A DNA stretch of 64,000 bases from VXNE01 sp963668365 (GCA_963668365.1 OY764266.1:310001-374000); one strand, 5' to 3'. Numbered from the stretch's first letter, positions 44,125 through 52,463 are shown. Notes: generated by a model from the letters alone, not told the origin. Made by a program: numbers and translations.

Positions 44125-45315
44125 ATGTTCGATCTGCTCAAGGGATTGAAGGTCATCGATCTCTCTACGATCGCCCTCGGTCCGTACGCAACGCAGTTGT
44201 TGGGAGACCTCGGAGCGGACGTGATCAAGGTAGAGTCGCCCGCGGGAGACGTCTTCCGCGCCGTCCGCCCGGGGCGGCGCGACGACCTGGGCGTGGCATT
44301 CCTGAACTACAACCGCAACAAGCGCTCGCTGGCGATCGATCTCAAGCAACCCGAGGGTCAGGCGATTCTCAAGCGCCTCGCCGGCAGCGCCGATGTTTTC
44401 GTGCACAACATGCGCGCGTCCTCCGCGGCGAAGCTCGGGGCATCCTACGAAGTCCTCGCCGAAGCCAATCCGAAGATTGTCTACTGTTATTCCCCCGGCT
44501 TCGGAGAACGCGGTTCCAGCCGCGACGATCCCGCCTACGACGACATCATCCAGGCGCGATCAGGCCTGGCCGCGATCAATGCGGACACATCGGGCGAACC
44601 GAAGTTCGTGCGCACCATCGCGTGCGACAAGATTGTAGGACTGCACCTGGCGCTGGCGGTCGTTTCGGGTGTCGTACAGCAACAGCGCACGGGGCGCGGC
44701 GTCTGCGTCGAGGTGCCGATGCTCGAAAGCATGGCCTCATTCCTCCTGACCGAACACCTGGCCGGCCACACGCTCATCCCGGCCGAGGGAACACTCGGCT
44801 ACGACCGCCTCATGACGGCGAATCGCAAGCCGCATCGAACCAAGGACGGCTATGCCGTGATCCTGCCGTACAGCACCAAGCATTGGATCCGCTTCTTCGA
44901 GATCTGCGACCTTCCCGACTGGGCGACGGCGGAAAAGGTCGTCAACCCGGTCCAGCGGTCGATTCACATCGACGAACTCTACGGCAAGATCTCGGAACTC
45001 GCGGTCACGCGCACAACGAAGGAGTGGCTGTCGGCCCTGAGCGCGCAGGACATCCCCTGTTCCGATGTCTCGTCCCTCGAGGACCTGATGTCGGACCCGC
45101 ATCTCGTCGAGGCGGAACTCTTCAACCGCATCAGCGACCCGAGGATCGGCGAACTTCTCGAGGTGCGCTCACCGTTCCAGGTGGATGGCGAGATCAACGG
45201 CTCTTCCAATCGCGTCGCGCCGGGACTGAGCGAACACACGGAAGAAATCCTGCGCGACCTGGGCTATGCAGAGGCAGCGATCGCCAAGCTCAGGCAGAAC
45301 AGCGTGATCACCTGA
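44125..45315 (+). CDS. CaiB/BaiF family CoA-transferase
   Basis: The 396-residue protein shows MFDLLKGLKVIDLSTIALGP, GADVIKVESPAGD, NYNRNKRSLAIDLKQPEG, VHNMRASSAAKLG and VRTIACDKIVGLHLALAVVS, whose Asp fits the catalytic position. It is expressed away from the SUMF1 gene across a 185-base divergent region and converges on parE. It is one of five family members in the window and groups by eye with none of the others closely; the substrate is unknown. Confidence 0.88.
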   Translation: MFDLLKGLKVIDLSTIALGPYATQLLGDLGADVIKVESPAGDVFRAVRPGRRDDLGVAFLNYNRNKRSLAIDLKQPEGQAILKRLAGSADVFVHNMRASSAAKLGASYEVLAEANPKIVYCYSPGFGERGSSRDDPAYDDIIQARSGLAAINADTSGEPKFVRTIACDKIVGLHLALAVVSGVVQQQRTGRGVCVEVPMLESMASFLLTEHLAGHTLIPAEGTLGYDRLMTANRKPHRTKDGYAVILPYSTKHWIRFFEICDLPDWATAEKVVNPVQRSIHIDELYGKISELAVTRTTKEWLSALSAQDIPCSDVSSLEDLMSDPHLVEAELFNRISDPRIGELLEVRSPFQVDGEINGSSNRVAPGLSEHTEEILRDLGYAEAAIAKLRQNSVIT

Positions 45316-45343
45316 CCCTTTCTACCAGGCTCCTCCGAACCAA

Positions 45344-45688
45344 TCAGGTCAATAGCCGCGCAAGCATGTGCCGAATGTGATCTTGGCCGCCGAAGAAGAT
45401 CGCCAGTACGCGCACCTTCTGTTCCGCCTCATGCACCTGGAACCAGTAGATCGCGCGATCTATCGCAATGTGGTGCAACCTCGGGAGGACATCCTCGTGG
45501 AGCGTCCCGCGATGTGGCGCCACACCAAGGACTTTCGCCGACTGCCGAATACCGTCGATCCGCCTCGCGGCGTGGTCCAGGGCCTCCTCAACGCTTTCCC
45601 CAAAACTGCGATAGCTTTCAAAGAGGTGATCGAAGATCAATTCGAAGTCGTGTTCGGCGTCGGCAGAGAATTCAATCGAGAACGTCAT
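45344..45688 (-). CDS. parE: ParE/RelE-family toxin
   Basis: The 114-residue product (MTFSIEFSADAEHDFELIFD) has the compact RelE/ParE pattern: an N-terminal strand, two helices with the VEEALDHAARRIDGIRQS segment, and strands ending KVRVLAIFFGGQDHIRHMLAR. ParE toxins poison DNA gyrase, RelE relatives cleave mRNA; ParE is preferred because the partner is ParD-like. The first 17 bases overlap the end of the antitoxin gene, so it is translated with it. It converges on the CoA-transferase, 28 bases away. Confidence 0.82.
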   Translation of the reverse strand: MTFSIEFSADAEHDFELIFDHLFESYRSFGESVEEALDHAARRIDGIRQSAKVLGVAPHRGTLHEDVLPRLHHIAIDRAIYWFQVHEAEQKVRVLAIFFGGQDHIRHMLARLLT

Positions 45689-45947
45689 GCGCGCGGTGTT
45701 TGCGTACGACCATCTCCCTGATGCGTGCGTCCATCTGGGCGCTGGTGATGAAATCGCCGTCACGCCGCCGCGAAAGCAGAAGCTTCAGCGCCTGTGTTTC
45801 CATCTCTTCGCGCTCCAGCCTGTGCCTGAGCATATCGACTCCCCGCTGGAGCACGGCGCTGACACTCGAGTAGCGCCCAGCCTCCACCAGGTCCTTGGCG
45901 AACGCGTGTTGCTCATCCGTTAACGAAACCGACGATTTGACCGTCAT
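45672..45947 (-). CDS. parD: ParD-like antitoxin
   Basis: The 91-residue product begins with a ribbon-helix-helix DNA-binding unit (MTVKSSVSLTDEQHAFAKDL, GRYSSVSAVLQRGVDML) followed by a charged helix that would wrap the toxin. It neutralises ParE and should repress its own operon. A near-palindrome lies 23 bases upstream of its start. A start ahead of the toxin and the 17-base overlap fit a classical parDE operon. Confidence 0.83.
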   Translation of the reverse strand: MTVKSSVSLTDEQHAFAKDLVEAGRYSSVSAVLQRGVDMLRHRLEREEMETQALKLLLSRRRDGDFITSAQMDARIREMVVRKHRAHDVLD

Positions 45948-45970
45948 GAGAGACCCCTAGACGCCCCCAT

Positions 45971-45988
45971 TGCGATCAAATGGTCGCA
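45971..45988. promoter_or_regulatory. putative ParD operator palindrome
   Basis: TGCGATCAAATGGTCGCA is an imperfect palindrome (14 of 18 positions symmetrical, arms TGCGA/TCGCA) just upstream of parD, where autorepressing antitoxins bind. Confidence 0.4.
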
Positions 45989-46125
45989 CTCAGTAGCACC
46001 GAGGTCAACTTGGTTATGAGAAAACTGACTGCGCATGGCCCGCGAACAGCCCGTCAATCGCGACCGTGCGGCGAGCAGGCGTCGAATAAGGATAAAATCC
46101 CAAGCGTTGTGGAGAGGGGAACGAT

Positions 46126-46632
46126 GTGTCCGTGACTGCGTTGACCAAGGCTGACTGGGGGCTCGTCCTCACTGCCTGGATCGCGGCGCTGCTGGTCGGT
46201 GCGCTGGTAATGGAACACGGGTTCGGCATGGAACCGTGCCCGCTTTGCCTGATGCAGCGGGCGTGGTTCTACATCGCGGGCCTCGTCGTCCTGGCTGGCC
46301 TGGTGGATCACCCCGCAAGGGGGATCTATCCGCTCCTTACCATCCTCGCCGCGGTGGTTGGGGGCGCATTCGCGATACGGCACATCTGGATCGGCACGCT
46401 CCCGCCGGAGTCGGTGCCGGCCTGCGGCGCGGGTGTCGACACCCTCATCGAGTGGGGCATGTGGAGCGAGGCGCTGACAGCCATGACCTTCGGTACCGGC
46501 GACTGCGTGGAGTCGGGGGACGACACGCTCCTCGGCCTGTCCCTTCCCATCTGGGCGCTCGGCGGATTCCTGGTCGTTGCGGCAGGGGCCGTAATGCAGT
46601 GGCGCGCACCCTTGAGGTCCGCGCGGCGTTGA
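46126..46632 (+). CDS. dsbB: disulfide bond formation protein DsbB
   Basis: DsbB is the inner-membrane quinone reductase that reoxidises DsbA. The GTG at 46126 follows a GGAGAGGGG ribosome site. The 168-residue protein has four membrane helices and both Cys pairs: EPCPLCLMQR in the first periplasmic loop, and a second pair in VPACGAG and GTGDCVESG in the large second loop. No dsbA is adjacent. A TAAAAT-like -10 sits about 25 bases upstream of the start. It converges on the sulfatase, 13 bases away. Confidence 0.92.
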   Translation: MSVTALTKADWGLVLTAWIAALLVGALVMEHGFGMEPCPLCLMQRAWFYIAGLVVLAGLVDHPARGIYPLLTILAAVVGGAFAIRHIWIGTLPPESVPACGAGVDTLIEWGMWSEALTAMTFGTGDCVESGDDTLLGLSLPIWALGGFLVVAAGAVMQWRAPLRSARR

Positions 46633-46645
46633 TCGCCCGCGCCGG

Positions 46646-48070
46646 TCAGGCGATTTGCGGCAGCAATCGAGCCAGTTCGGATTCGATCATGCCTTCCCGG
46701 ATTTCGCGTAGCGCCGGGTCGTTGACGCGATTGTGCAGTTCCCTCGGATCCTCACGCATGTCGTAAAGGTCCAGCGGTTCACGCGTCGTGGCGCGCACCG
46801 ACATCTTGTAGCGGTCCGTGCGCAGCATGGAAAACGCCTGCGGAGGCATGCCCAGTTCACTCAACACCGCATCCTTGTGCCTGTGCGCGGCGGCGGCGTC
46901 CTCGCCGGCCCGGATGAGGGGCAGCAGGGACGATCCATAAGATTCCTGAAATGGCTCCCCGCCGGCGATATCCAATAGCGTCGCGGCGATGTCTAGGTGA
47001 TCCGTCAGGGCTTTGCTCTGCCACCCGACCTCGCCGCTTGGGGGCCGGAAGATGCAGGGTATGTTGACGGCGCCGTCATAGAAGACCTTTTTCGCCATCA
47101 GGCCGTGGTCTCCCAGCATCTCCCCGTGATCGGATGAGAACACTATCCATGTGTCATCCATCCATCCCCTGTTCTCGAGCGCCGCCACGACCCGCCCAAC
47201 GCAGTCGTCGATCAGGGTGACCTTGGCGTAGTAGTAGCTTTTCATCACCCGGTTCTCGGCCTCGCTCATGTGATCCAGCTTCTGCGGGGCGCCCTTCAGC
47301 AGCAGTTCCACATGGGGCGATACGGGCCCGGTTTGCGCTTCGGTGATGGACAGGGGCATGGCGTCCGCGTCGTATCGGCGCCGATACTCCGCAGGCGAGT
47401 CCCAGGGATCGTGCGGACCGCCGAAGCACACCTGGAGATAGAAGGGGTCGGCTCCGTCATAGCGGCCGAGCCACTCTTCTGCCTTGCGGGCAATGAACAT
47501 GTCCAGGTGATCTTCGGTAGGAAGATTCGAAGGCGGCAATTCCCAGGGCATCGCAACATGGAGGTGCTTCCCGGTCAGATGGGCGCCCAAGTACTCCATG
47601 TGGGTGTCGAGCAGCCCTTTTTCCTGCAGGTGATCCGAATAGGGGGACCCCGTGGTCGCCGTCTCAACCGGCCCCGGAACTTCCGTCGCATCCACATAGC
47701 CCCAGTCGCGCATCTCCTCGAGGTGATCCCGAGTATCGCCCTTGCCGTGCAGCCACAGGTGCGTCTTGCCGACAACGGCGGTCCGATACCCCGCATCGCG
47801 AATATTGCGCACATGGCTGGGTCCATGGCGGAGTTCCGGATTGGCGAAAGTCCAGACTCCATGCTCGTGGACCTGCTTGCCCGTAATAAGGCTCGCCCTG
47901 GCCGTCATGCAGACAGGTGAGCTGGCGCAACAACGCCGGAACACCACGCCCTGGGAAGCCAGGCGATCCGTATGCGGCGTGATCGCCACCGGATCGTCGG
48001 CGTAGCCCATCGTGTCGGCCCGCTGCTGATCGGTAAAGATGAAGACAATGTTGGGTTTCTTTTTCGTCAT
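46646..48070 (-). CDS. sulfatase family hydrolase with variant active-site motif
   Basis: The start at 48070 gives MTKKKPNIVFIFTDQQRADT, the metal-binding opening of type I sulfatases and alkaline-phosphatase-superfamily hydrolases; a longer frame upstream is antisense debris of the P450 gene. The 474-residue protein has no signal peptide. The modified-residue motif reads SPVCMTARASLITG: Cys and Arg are in place but the middle position is Thr, where C-x-P/A-x-R is usual. Later motifs DTWIVFSSDHGEMLGDHG supply metal ligands. It may hydrolyse sulfate esters or phosphonates in the cytosol. Its ATG overlaps the last codon of the P450 remnant. Confidence 0.88.
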   Translation of the reverse strand: MTKKKPNIVFIFTDQQRADTMGYADDPVAITPHTDRLASQGVVFRRCCASSPVCMTARASLITGKQVHEHGVWTFANPELRHGPSHVRNIRDAGYRTAVVGKTHLWLHGKGDTRDHLEEMRDWGYVDATEVPGPVETATTGSPYSDHLQEKGLLDTHMEYLGAHLTGKHLHVAMPWELPPSNLPTEDHLDMFIARKAEEWLGRYDGADPFYLQVCFGGPHDPWDSPAEYRRRYDADAMPLSITEAQTGPVSPHVELLLKGAPQKLDHMSEAENRVMKSYYYAKVTLIDDCVGRVVAALENRGWMDDTWIVFSSDHGEMLGDHGLMAKKVFYDGAVNIPCIFRPPSGEVGWQSKALTDHLDIAATLLDIAGGEPFQESYGSSLLPLIRAGEDAAAAHRHKDAVLSELGMPPQAFSMLRTDRYKMSVRATTREPLDLYDMREDPRELHNRVNDPALREIREGMIESELARLLPQIA

Positions 48071-48836
48071 CACGAAGCTCGCGCAATCCTTACGGGTAGT
48101 GTTGCCGGACCTCCGAGACGATCGAACTGCGTCCGGTCCGCAGTCTCGCTGATCTCGATTCGGTCCAGCGCGTTCACCATGCTGGCCACGGCGATCCTGC
48201 CTTCGAGCCTCGCGAGATGAGCACCCAAGCAATTGTGGATGCCGTATCCGAACGCCAGGTGCGGATTTGGATCCCGGTCGAGGACGAACGCGTCCGCATG
48301 ATCGAATACGGATTCTATGCGTTCATCTCCTCCGTCGCCCGCTGCACGGATTCATCCGGCTGCGCGAACAGGATCTCCCCGATGTTGCTGAAAATCTTGT
48401 CGGACCAGCGCTTGAAGTCCTGCATGTTGCCGTCTTCAACCCCAAGCATCTGCGCGATGACGGTCACCGGCAGCGGAGCCGCCAAGGCGTCGACCAGGTC
48501 CACTTCCTCGTGCTGGCGCATGGACGCCATCAGTTCGTCACAGCGGGCTTTGACAAGGCCGTGCTGCGCTTCGATGTGGCTCGGTTTGAAAGCGTAGCTG
48601 ACGAGCTTGCGCAAACGGTTGTGGATCGGCGGATCGCTGAACAGCATCGACGGCGGCGCGTTCGGCACGGGCGGCGCCACCGCCGACGAAAATGTCTCGT
48701 GGTCCCGCAGGACCTGCCGAACATCCGCGTACCGCGCCACCCGCCAGGCCCCCTGCTGTTCGACAACCGGCGCCTGCTGACGCAGGGAACGGTAGTATTC
48801 GTAGGCGTCCGGGATCCCGTTCTCAGTCTCGCTCAT
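48070..48836 (-). pseudogene. cytochrome P450 gene with an internal deletion
   Basis: The first 173 codons (MSETENGIPDAYEYYRSLRQ through FSDPPIHNRLRKLVSYAF to DFKRWSDKIFSNIG) are a normal bacterial P450 N-terminal half, ending in TAG at 48315-48317. About ten bases on, another frame reads VFDHADAFVLDRDPNPHLAF and then GYGIHNCLGAHLARLEG, the heme-binding loop with its Cys ligand, to a proper stop at 48070. The I-helix (A-G-x-x-T) and E-x-x-R regions are missing, so roughly 150 codons have been lost and the frame shifted. The stop shares bases with the sulfatase start, showing the pair was once co-translated. Confidence 0.85.
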
Positions 48837-48907
48837 GGTTCAAGCCGGCCAAAAAACCATCCTACCCCGTGCGCCCATCAACGCCCTAAGGCCGCAGCCA
48901 CAAGCGG

Positions 48908-49363
48908 CTACGGGGCCGTCGCGGCTTCCTTGAAAGCCACAGCGAGTTTCGCCACCGTGGCGTAGCGGGCGCACGGGTCATCGGCGCAGGCGACATCCGT
49001 GACCTGCACGAGCGCCGGAATGTCACCGAGGAAAATGCCGATGGTTCTTCCCATGGCGAATACGGTCGTGCGCTCATCGATGGTCCGGCCCTTCTCGAAC
49101 TCCTCCGGGGCCATGAACCGCGTTGAGCCGATCATGCGGCCCATCGTATTCGGGTAAGGCCCGAGGCGGTAGCTATCGAGGTCGAAGCAGGAGAATATAT
49201 CTCCGACCGCTGCCAGGAACGCCGGCGGCTCAAGGTCTGGTGACGTCGGCTCTGCCAGCACGAATGTGGCCCCGGTGGACGGACGAACACTTGCATTAGA
49301 GCTACCAATAGTCCAATCATCAAGGGTCTCAACCAGCAGAGGGAAGCCGATGAGCAAGTACAT
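48908..49363 (-). pseudogene. C-lobe remnant of a Ser/Thr protein kinase-like protein
   Basis: The frame has no plausible start and lacks the kinase N-lobe and catalytic loop. Its second half contains MGRMIGSTRFMAPEEFEKGR, an activation segment with the APE motif, then VFAMGRTIGIFLGD and a DDPCARYATVAKL segment like the conserved C-lobe Arg region. The preceding CFDLDSYRLGPY stands where the DFG-containing metal loop would be. It overlaps the start of the GYD gene on the other strand by 14 bases, so it is probably debris. Confidence 0.55.
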
Positions 49364-49670
49364 GTTTCACGCGAACTATACGCAGGGTGGCCTCGGCGGT
49401 TTGCTGAAGGAAGGCGGCACGCGACGGCGGGAAGCGTTGACGCAGACGATCGAAGGAGTCGGCGGCAACGTGGAGGCGTTCTACTACGCCTTCGGCGATA
49501 CCGATCTCTACATCATCGCCGATCTCCCCGACGAAGCGACGGCCACCGCCGTTTCCCTGAACATCGGCGCCGCCGGCGTTCTCAGCGTTCGGGTGACCGC
49601 ACTCGTGACCCCGGAAACCGTGGACGAAGCGGCTGCAAAGGGTGTTCCCTACCGGGTGCCCGGGGCCTGA
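49350..49670 (+). CDS. GYD-domain protein
   Basis: A 106-residue cytosolic protein (MSKYMFHANYTQGGLGGLLK). The layout is the ferredoxin-like GYD fold: a strand, a helix with RRREALTQTIEGVGGNVEAF, the FGDTDLYIIADLPDEATATA segment that names the family, and a final strand VRVTALVTPETVDEAA. The biochemical role is unknown. It is an isolated intact gene between two broken ones; an AGAGGGAAG ribosome site precedes the ATG. Confidence 0.85.
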   Translation: MSKYMFHANYTQGGLGGLLKEGGTRRREALTQTIEGVGGNVEAFYYAFGDTDLYIIADLPDEATATAVSLNIGAAGVLSVRVTALVTPETVDEAAAKGVPYRVPGA

Positions 49671-49725
49671 CGGCACCTCTCTCGGGCCCGCGTTCCGTTA
49701 CTCGGAGCGCGGGTCGTCCTGAGCT

Positions 49726-49962
49726 TCACCTCTGGACCCAGCCTCCGGCGAACGGGAACGTCTGCCCAACCAGGAAGCCGCACTCGTCACTGGCCAGGAA
49801 GACGGCAAACATCGCGTCTTCACGCGGTGTTCCTAGACGGCCTGCGGGTACTTGGCGCTTCAGTGACGCCACGAACGACTCCTTCCGCGTCAATTCGGGC
49901 GGATCCCTGGCATCCGCATACCGGTCAGCAGAAGGCCGGTGCAACAACAGGACAGTTCTCAA
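49726..49962 (-). pseudogene. C-terminal fragment of a short-chain dehydrogenase/reductase
   Basis: The last 45 or so residues (VPAGRLGTPREDAMFAVFLA, then SDECGFLVGQTFPFAGGWVQ) are a typical SDR C-terminus. The Rossmann motif and Tyr-Lys active site are missing, and the first 20 residues of the frame are unrelated and overlap the neighbouring HTH gene by four bases. Only about one fifth of the gene remains. Confidence 0.7.
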
Positions 49963-50414
49963 GCAACGAGCCGATAGTTGTCGGGGTCCGTTGCATCGAT
50001 GTGGATCGGCTTCTTGTTCTCGACCGTCAATCTACACCAGGCGCTTACGACTTCAGGGTCACAGCTTTCCAGTTCCAGCTTGTGGGAGGCCAAGATTCTG
50101 ATGTACGCCTCGGTCGCACCATCCAGCGTGCTCTCTCCACGTTCCCAGCGCGAGACGGTCAGGCGCTCGCGGTGCACCAGTTCTCCCAGTTGAGTCTGCG
50201 TCAGCCCCATCTCCGTGCGCAGGTAGCGAAGTTCAGGACCTGTCAAAGTGCCAGTCGACGTGACGATGCCCTTGGAAATCAGTCTGTGCAAGCTCCTCAC
50301 CTTTGGGATTCTGATGGTTTCCTCTCCGGCATCGTCCTCGACGCGCCAACCCTCAATCCACACGTCGGGTAGCCCACATTCCGTATAGTGATAGCGTTTT
50401 ATTGCGTGAGTCAT
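49959..50414 (-). CDS. HTH-domain antitoxin (MqsA/HigA-like)
   Basis: The 151-residue product starts at ATG 50414, overlapping the toxin stop by four bases. The N-terminus YHYTECGLPDVWIEGW resembles the toxin-binding part of YgiT/MqsA-like antitoxins, though with one Cys only. A Cro/C1-type helix-turn-helix spans about residues 58-100 (LTGPELRYLRTEMGLTQTQL, then TVSRWERGE). The toxin-first order is like HigBA and MqsRA. It should neutralise the DUF4258 protein and bind the palindrome at the operon start. Confidence 0.78.
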   Translation of the reverse strand: MTHAIKRYHYTECGLPDVWIEGWRVEDDAGEETIRIPKVRSLHRLISKGIVTSTGTLTGPELRYLRTEMGLTQTQLGELVHRERLTVSRWERGESTLDGATEAYIRILASHKLELESCDPEVVSAWCRLTVENKKPIHIDATDPDNYRLVA

Positions 50415-50737
50415 CGAAGATCCTTCCACATTACTGCAACGACCTTTATAGCCAACCTCTTAGGGTCGGGTATGACGATAAGACATATCTCTCGGTTGCC
50501 TGAGTTCGGGGACTTGCTGCAAATCTTGTACTTGCAGTATCCCTGCCGACTCGATTGCACCGGTTCTTCGCCGATGTATCCGTGTGCAAGCACATGATTT
50601 ACATCTGAAATGATAATGCCTCTCTCCTGAAGGCGCTCTGCCGCATGCTTCGTGTAGGCTAGCTCAAAATCCGTTCTAGCGTATTCATGGATGCGATCTT
50701 CCGCCGTTTCGATAGACCAGCATCCGTTTCGTTTCAT
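50411..50737 (-). CDS. DUF4258-domain putative toxin
   Basis: The 108-residue protein has the DUF4258 pattern: TKHAAERLQERGIIISDVNH, VLAHGYIGEE, a YCKYKI strand and a final IKVVAVMWKDL strand. The fold is related to RelE-type ribonucleases, and DUF4258 genes are often paired with HTH antitoxins, as here. The start at ATG 50737 is embedded in a palindrome and has no ribosome site, so translation of a leaderless or near-leaderless mRNA is possible. The DNA is richer in A and T than the surrounding genes. Confidence 0.72.
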   Translation of the reverse strand: MKRNGCWSIETAEDRIHEYARTDFELAYTKHAAERLQERGIIISDVNHVLAHGYIGEEPVQSSRQGYCKYKICSKSPNSGNREICLIVIPDPKRLAIKVVAVMWKDLR

Positions 50738-50754
50738 GCATCATTATGATGCAT
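50736..50754. promoter_or_regulatory. palindromic operator overlapping the toxin start
   Basis: ATGCATCATTATGATGCAT has perfect 8-base arms around a 3-base centre. On the minus strand it contains CATAAT, a usable -10, and its last bases include the ATG of the DUF4258 gene. Binding by the HTH partner here would block transcription of the pair. Confidence 0.55.
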
Positions 50755-50831
50755 CGTAGAAGCGGCGGGGCAACCGACGCAGTCCTACCAAACAGGCCCT
50801 GCGTCAGTTCTCCTTTACGCGAGATTTCCGC

Positions 50832-52385
50832 TCACCACCGCTCGGGCCCGAAGGGCAGGCTCACCTCCATTCCGGTCCAAAGGGCTCGTTCCTCGTCGTA
50901 CGGCGCATTCACGACCTTCGCCGGAGTGCCGAAAAAGCCGGTAGACCGGGTCTCGGTGTCGTAGGCCGCCCAATCGGGAAGCGCATCGGTGCGCGGACTG
51001 CCGTTTCTGCCAAGGGCGCAGAAGGCGTCCTGCAGGTGCCCCGAAAGCGCATCCGTATCTTCGCCTTGCCCGAAGTACCTGGCGCTTCCTTCGCTGAACG
51101 CATGCGTCCCGAACACGAAACCTATGATGATTGCGTGGGGCGCTCCGAGAATGCCTCCCTCCCAGGGCGACTCCCCCGCGAAGATGTAGTGGTATGCAGG
51201 CTGACCGCGCGCTGCCATCGCTTCCAGCAGGTTGATCGCGGGGATGCGCATCTTCCTGTCGGTCTCGATGGTCCAATAGAGCGTAACCGGGTCAGTGGGA
51301 GCGCCGCGGCGGGCGCGGATCTCGCGGTATCCGTCGATGATGGCCCGAGGATTCTCGACGTTCTTCGCGATCTCGGCGGTCAACCCGTTTTCGTCGAGTT
51401 TCGACATTCTCGGATTCATCACGGTGAAGCCGCGCCACTCGTCCCGCTGCGTGCCGACCAGGAGCGAAACGCCGTCCGCGGCGCCCTGCTTGACCGCATC
51501 GAGCGGCATTGCCTCGATCTGAGCACCATCGATGGTTGGCTGGTAGCACATGCCGTGGCCCCGGGCGCTGTACCGGGCAGTGGCTTCAACGATCGCCTCG
51601 GGGTGAACCGCCATCAGCTTGTCGACATCCTTCCCGGACAGGTCGAGCTCCTCCAGCACGCCCTCGGAGATTTCCACCGCGCGTTGGAGCGAGTTCGCCG
51701 TGCTTGCCGCGCCACTGATGGCGATACCGCGATGGAACAGTCCCTTCGCAGGTGCGAGCGCGAGCAGCCCCGCGACACTCATCGCGCCGGCCGACTCGCC
51801 GAAGATGGTGACGCATCCCGGGTCTCCGCCGAACTCGGCAATGTTGTCGCGCACCCATTCGAGGGCCGCCGCCTGGTCGAGAAGCCCCTCGTTTCCGGTC
51901 GCCGGAATGCGCCCGCCCGTCACCTCGTTCAGGTTGAGGAACCCCAGTCCGCCAAGCCGATAGTTGATGGTGACCACCACCACGTCGCAGCGCCGCGACA
52001 TTATTTCGCCGTCGTAGACCGGCGTGCCGCCGGTGCCGCCCGAAAAGCCGCCACCGTGGATCCATACCATCACGGGCCGCTTTGCGTCGTCGAGACCCGG
52101 CGTCCAGATGTTGAGCTGCAGGCAGTCCTCGTCGCGGTACGCCGCGTTGCGCGCGTTGAACACGAATGACAGGGGGCTGTCGGGGTTGTCCGCCACCCGC
52201 TGCCACGCCTGCTTGCCCCAGTCCCCGTTCGCGGCGCGCACGCCGGACCACGGCTCCGGCGGCTCCGGGGGACGCCAACGCCGTTCCCCGGCGGGAGACG
52301 CCGCGAAAGGGATGCCCCTGAAGCCATGGATTCCGTTGTTTTTGGAACCTTCCACCTTTCCGTACCGCGTCTCAACAATGGCCAT
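50832..52385 (-). CDS. type B carboxylesterase
   Basis: An alpha/beta hydrolase of the carboxylesterase/para-nitrobenzyl esterase group, 517 residues from ATG 52385 (MAIVETRYGKVEG); an ATG 11 codons earlier is an alternative. Motifs are FRGIPFAASPAGERRW, the disulfide-region EDCLQLNIW, the oxyanion motif VMVWIHGGGFSGG and the nucleophile elbow IFGESAGAMS. No signal peptide is visible, so it is probably cytosolic. Substrates of this group are diverse esters. It is the last gene of a minus-strand series that includes gshA and acpH but has its own 78-base leader. Confidence 0.9.
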   Translation of the reverse strand: MAIVETRYGKVEGSKNNGIHGFRGIPFAASPAGERRWRPPEPPEPWSGVRAANGDWGKQAWQRVADNPDSPLSFVFNARNAAYRDEDCLQLNIWTPGLDDAKRPVMVWIHGGGFSGGTGGTPVYDGEIMSRRCDVVVVTINYRLGGLGFLNLNEVTGGRIPATGNEGLLDQAAALEWVRDNIAEFGGDPGCVTIFGESAGAMSVAGLLALAPAKGLFHRGIAISGAASTANSLQRAVEISEGVLEELDLSGKDVDKLMAVHPEAIVEATARYSARGHGMCYQPTIDGAQIEAMPLDAVKQGAADGVSLLVGTQRDEWRGFTVMNPRMSKLDENGLTAEIAKNVENPRAIIDGYREIRARRGAPTDPVTLYWTIETDRKMRIPAINLLEAMAARGQPAYHYIFAGESPWEGGILGAPHAIIIGFVFGTHAFSEGSARYFGQGEDTDALSGHLQDAFCALGRNGSPRTDALPDWAAYDTETRSTGFFGTPAKVVNAPYDEERALWTGMEVSLPFGPERW

Positions 52386-52463
52386 GTCTTCCCCCCGGTT
52401 CTGATTATTCGCGTTCAAGTGTGGTGGTCCCTACGGGCAAGCGCAAGACCGCTCATCACCGCG

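Noticed and set aside
48071..48232. Upstream extension of the first sulfatase frame by 54 codons
   Set aside because: That stretch is the P450 heme-loop region read in the wrong frame; the sulfatase starts at 48070 with the conserved metal-binding N-terminus.
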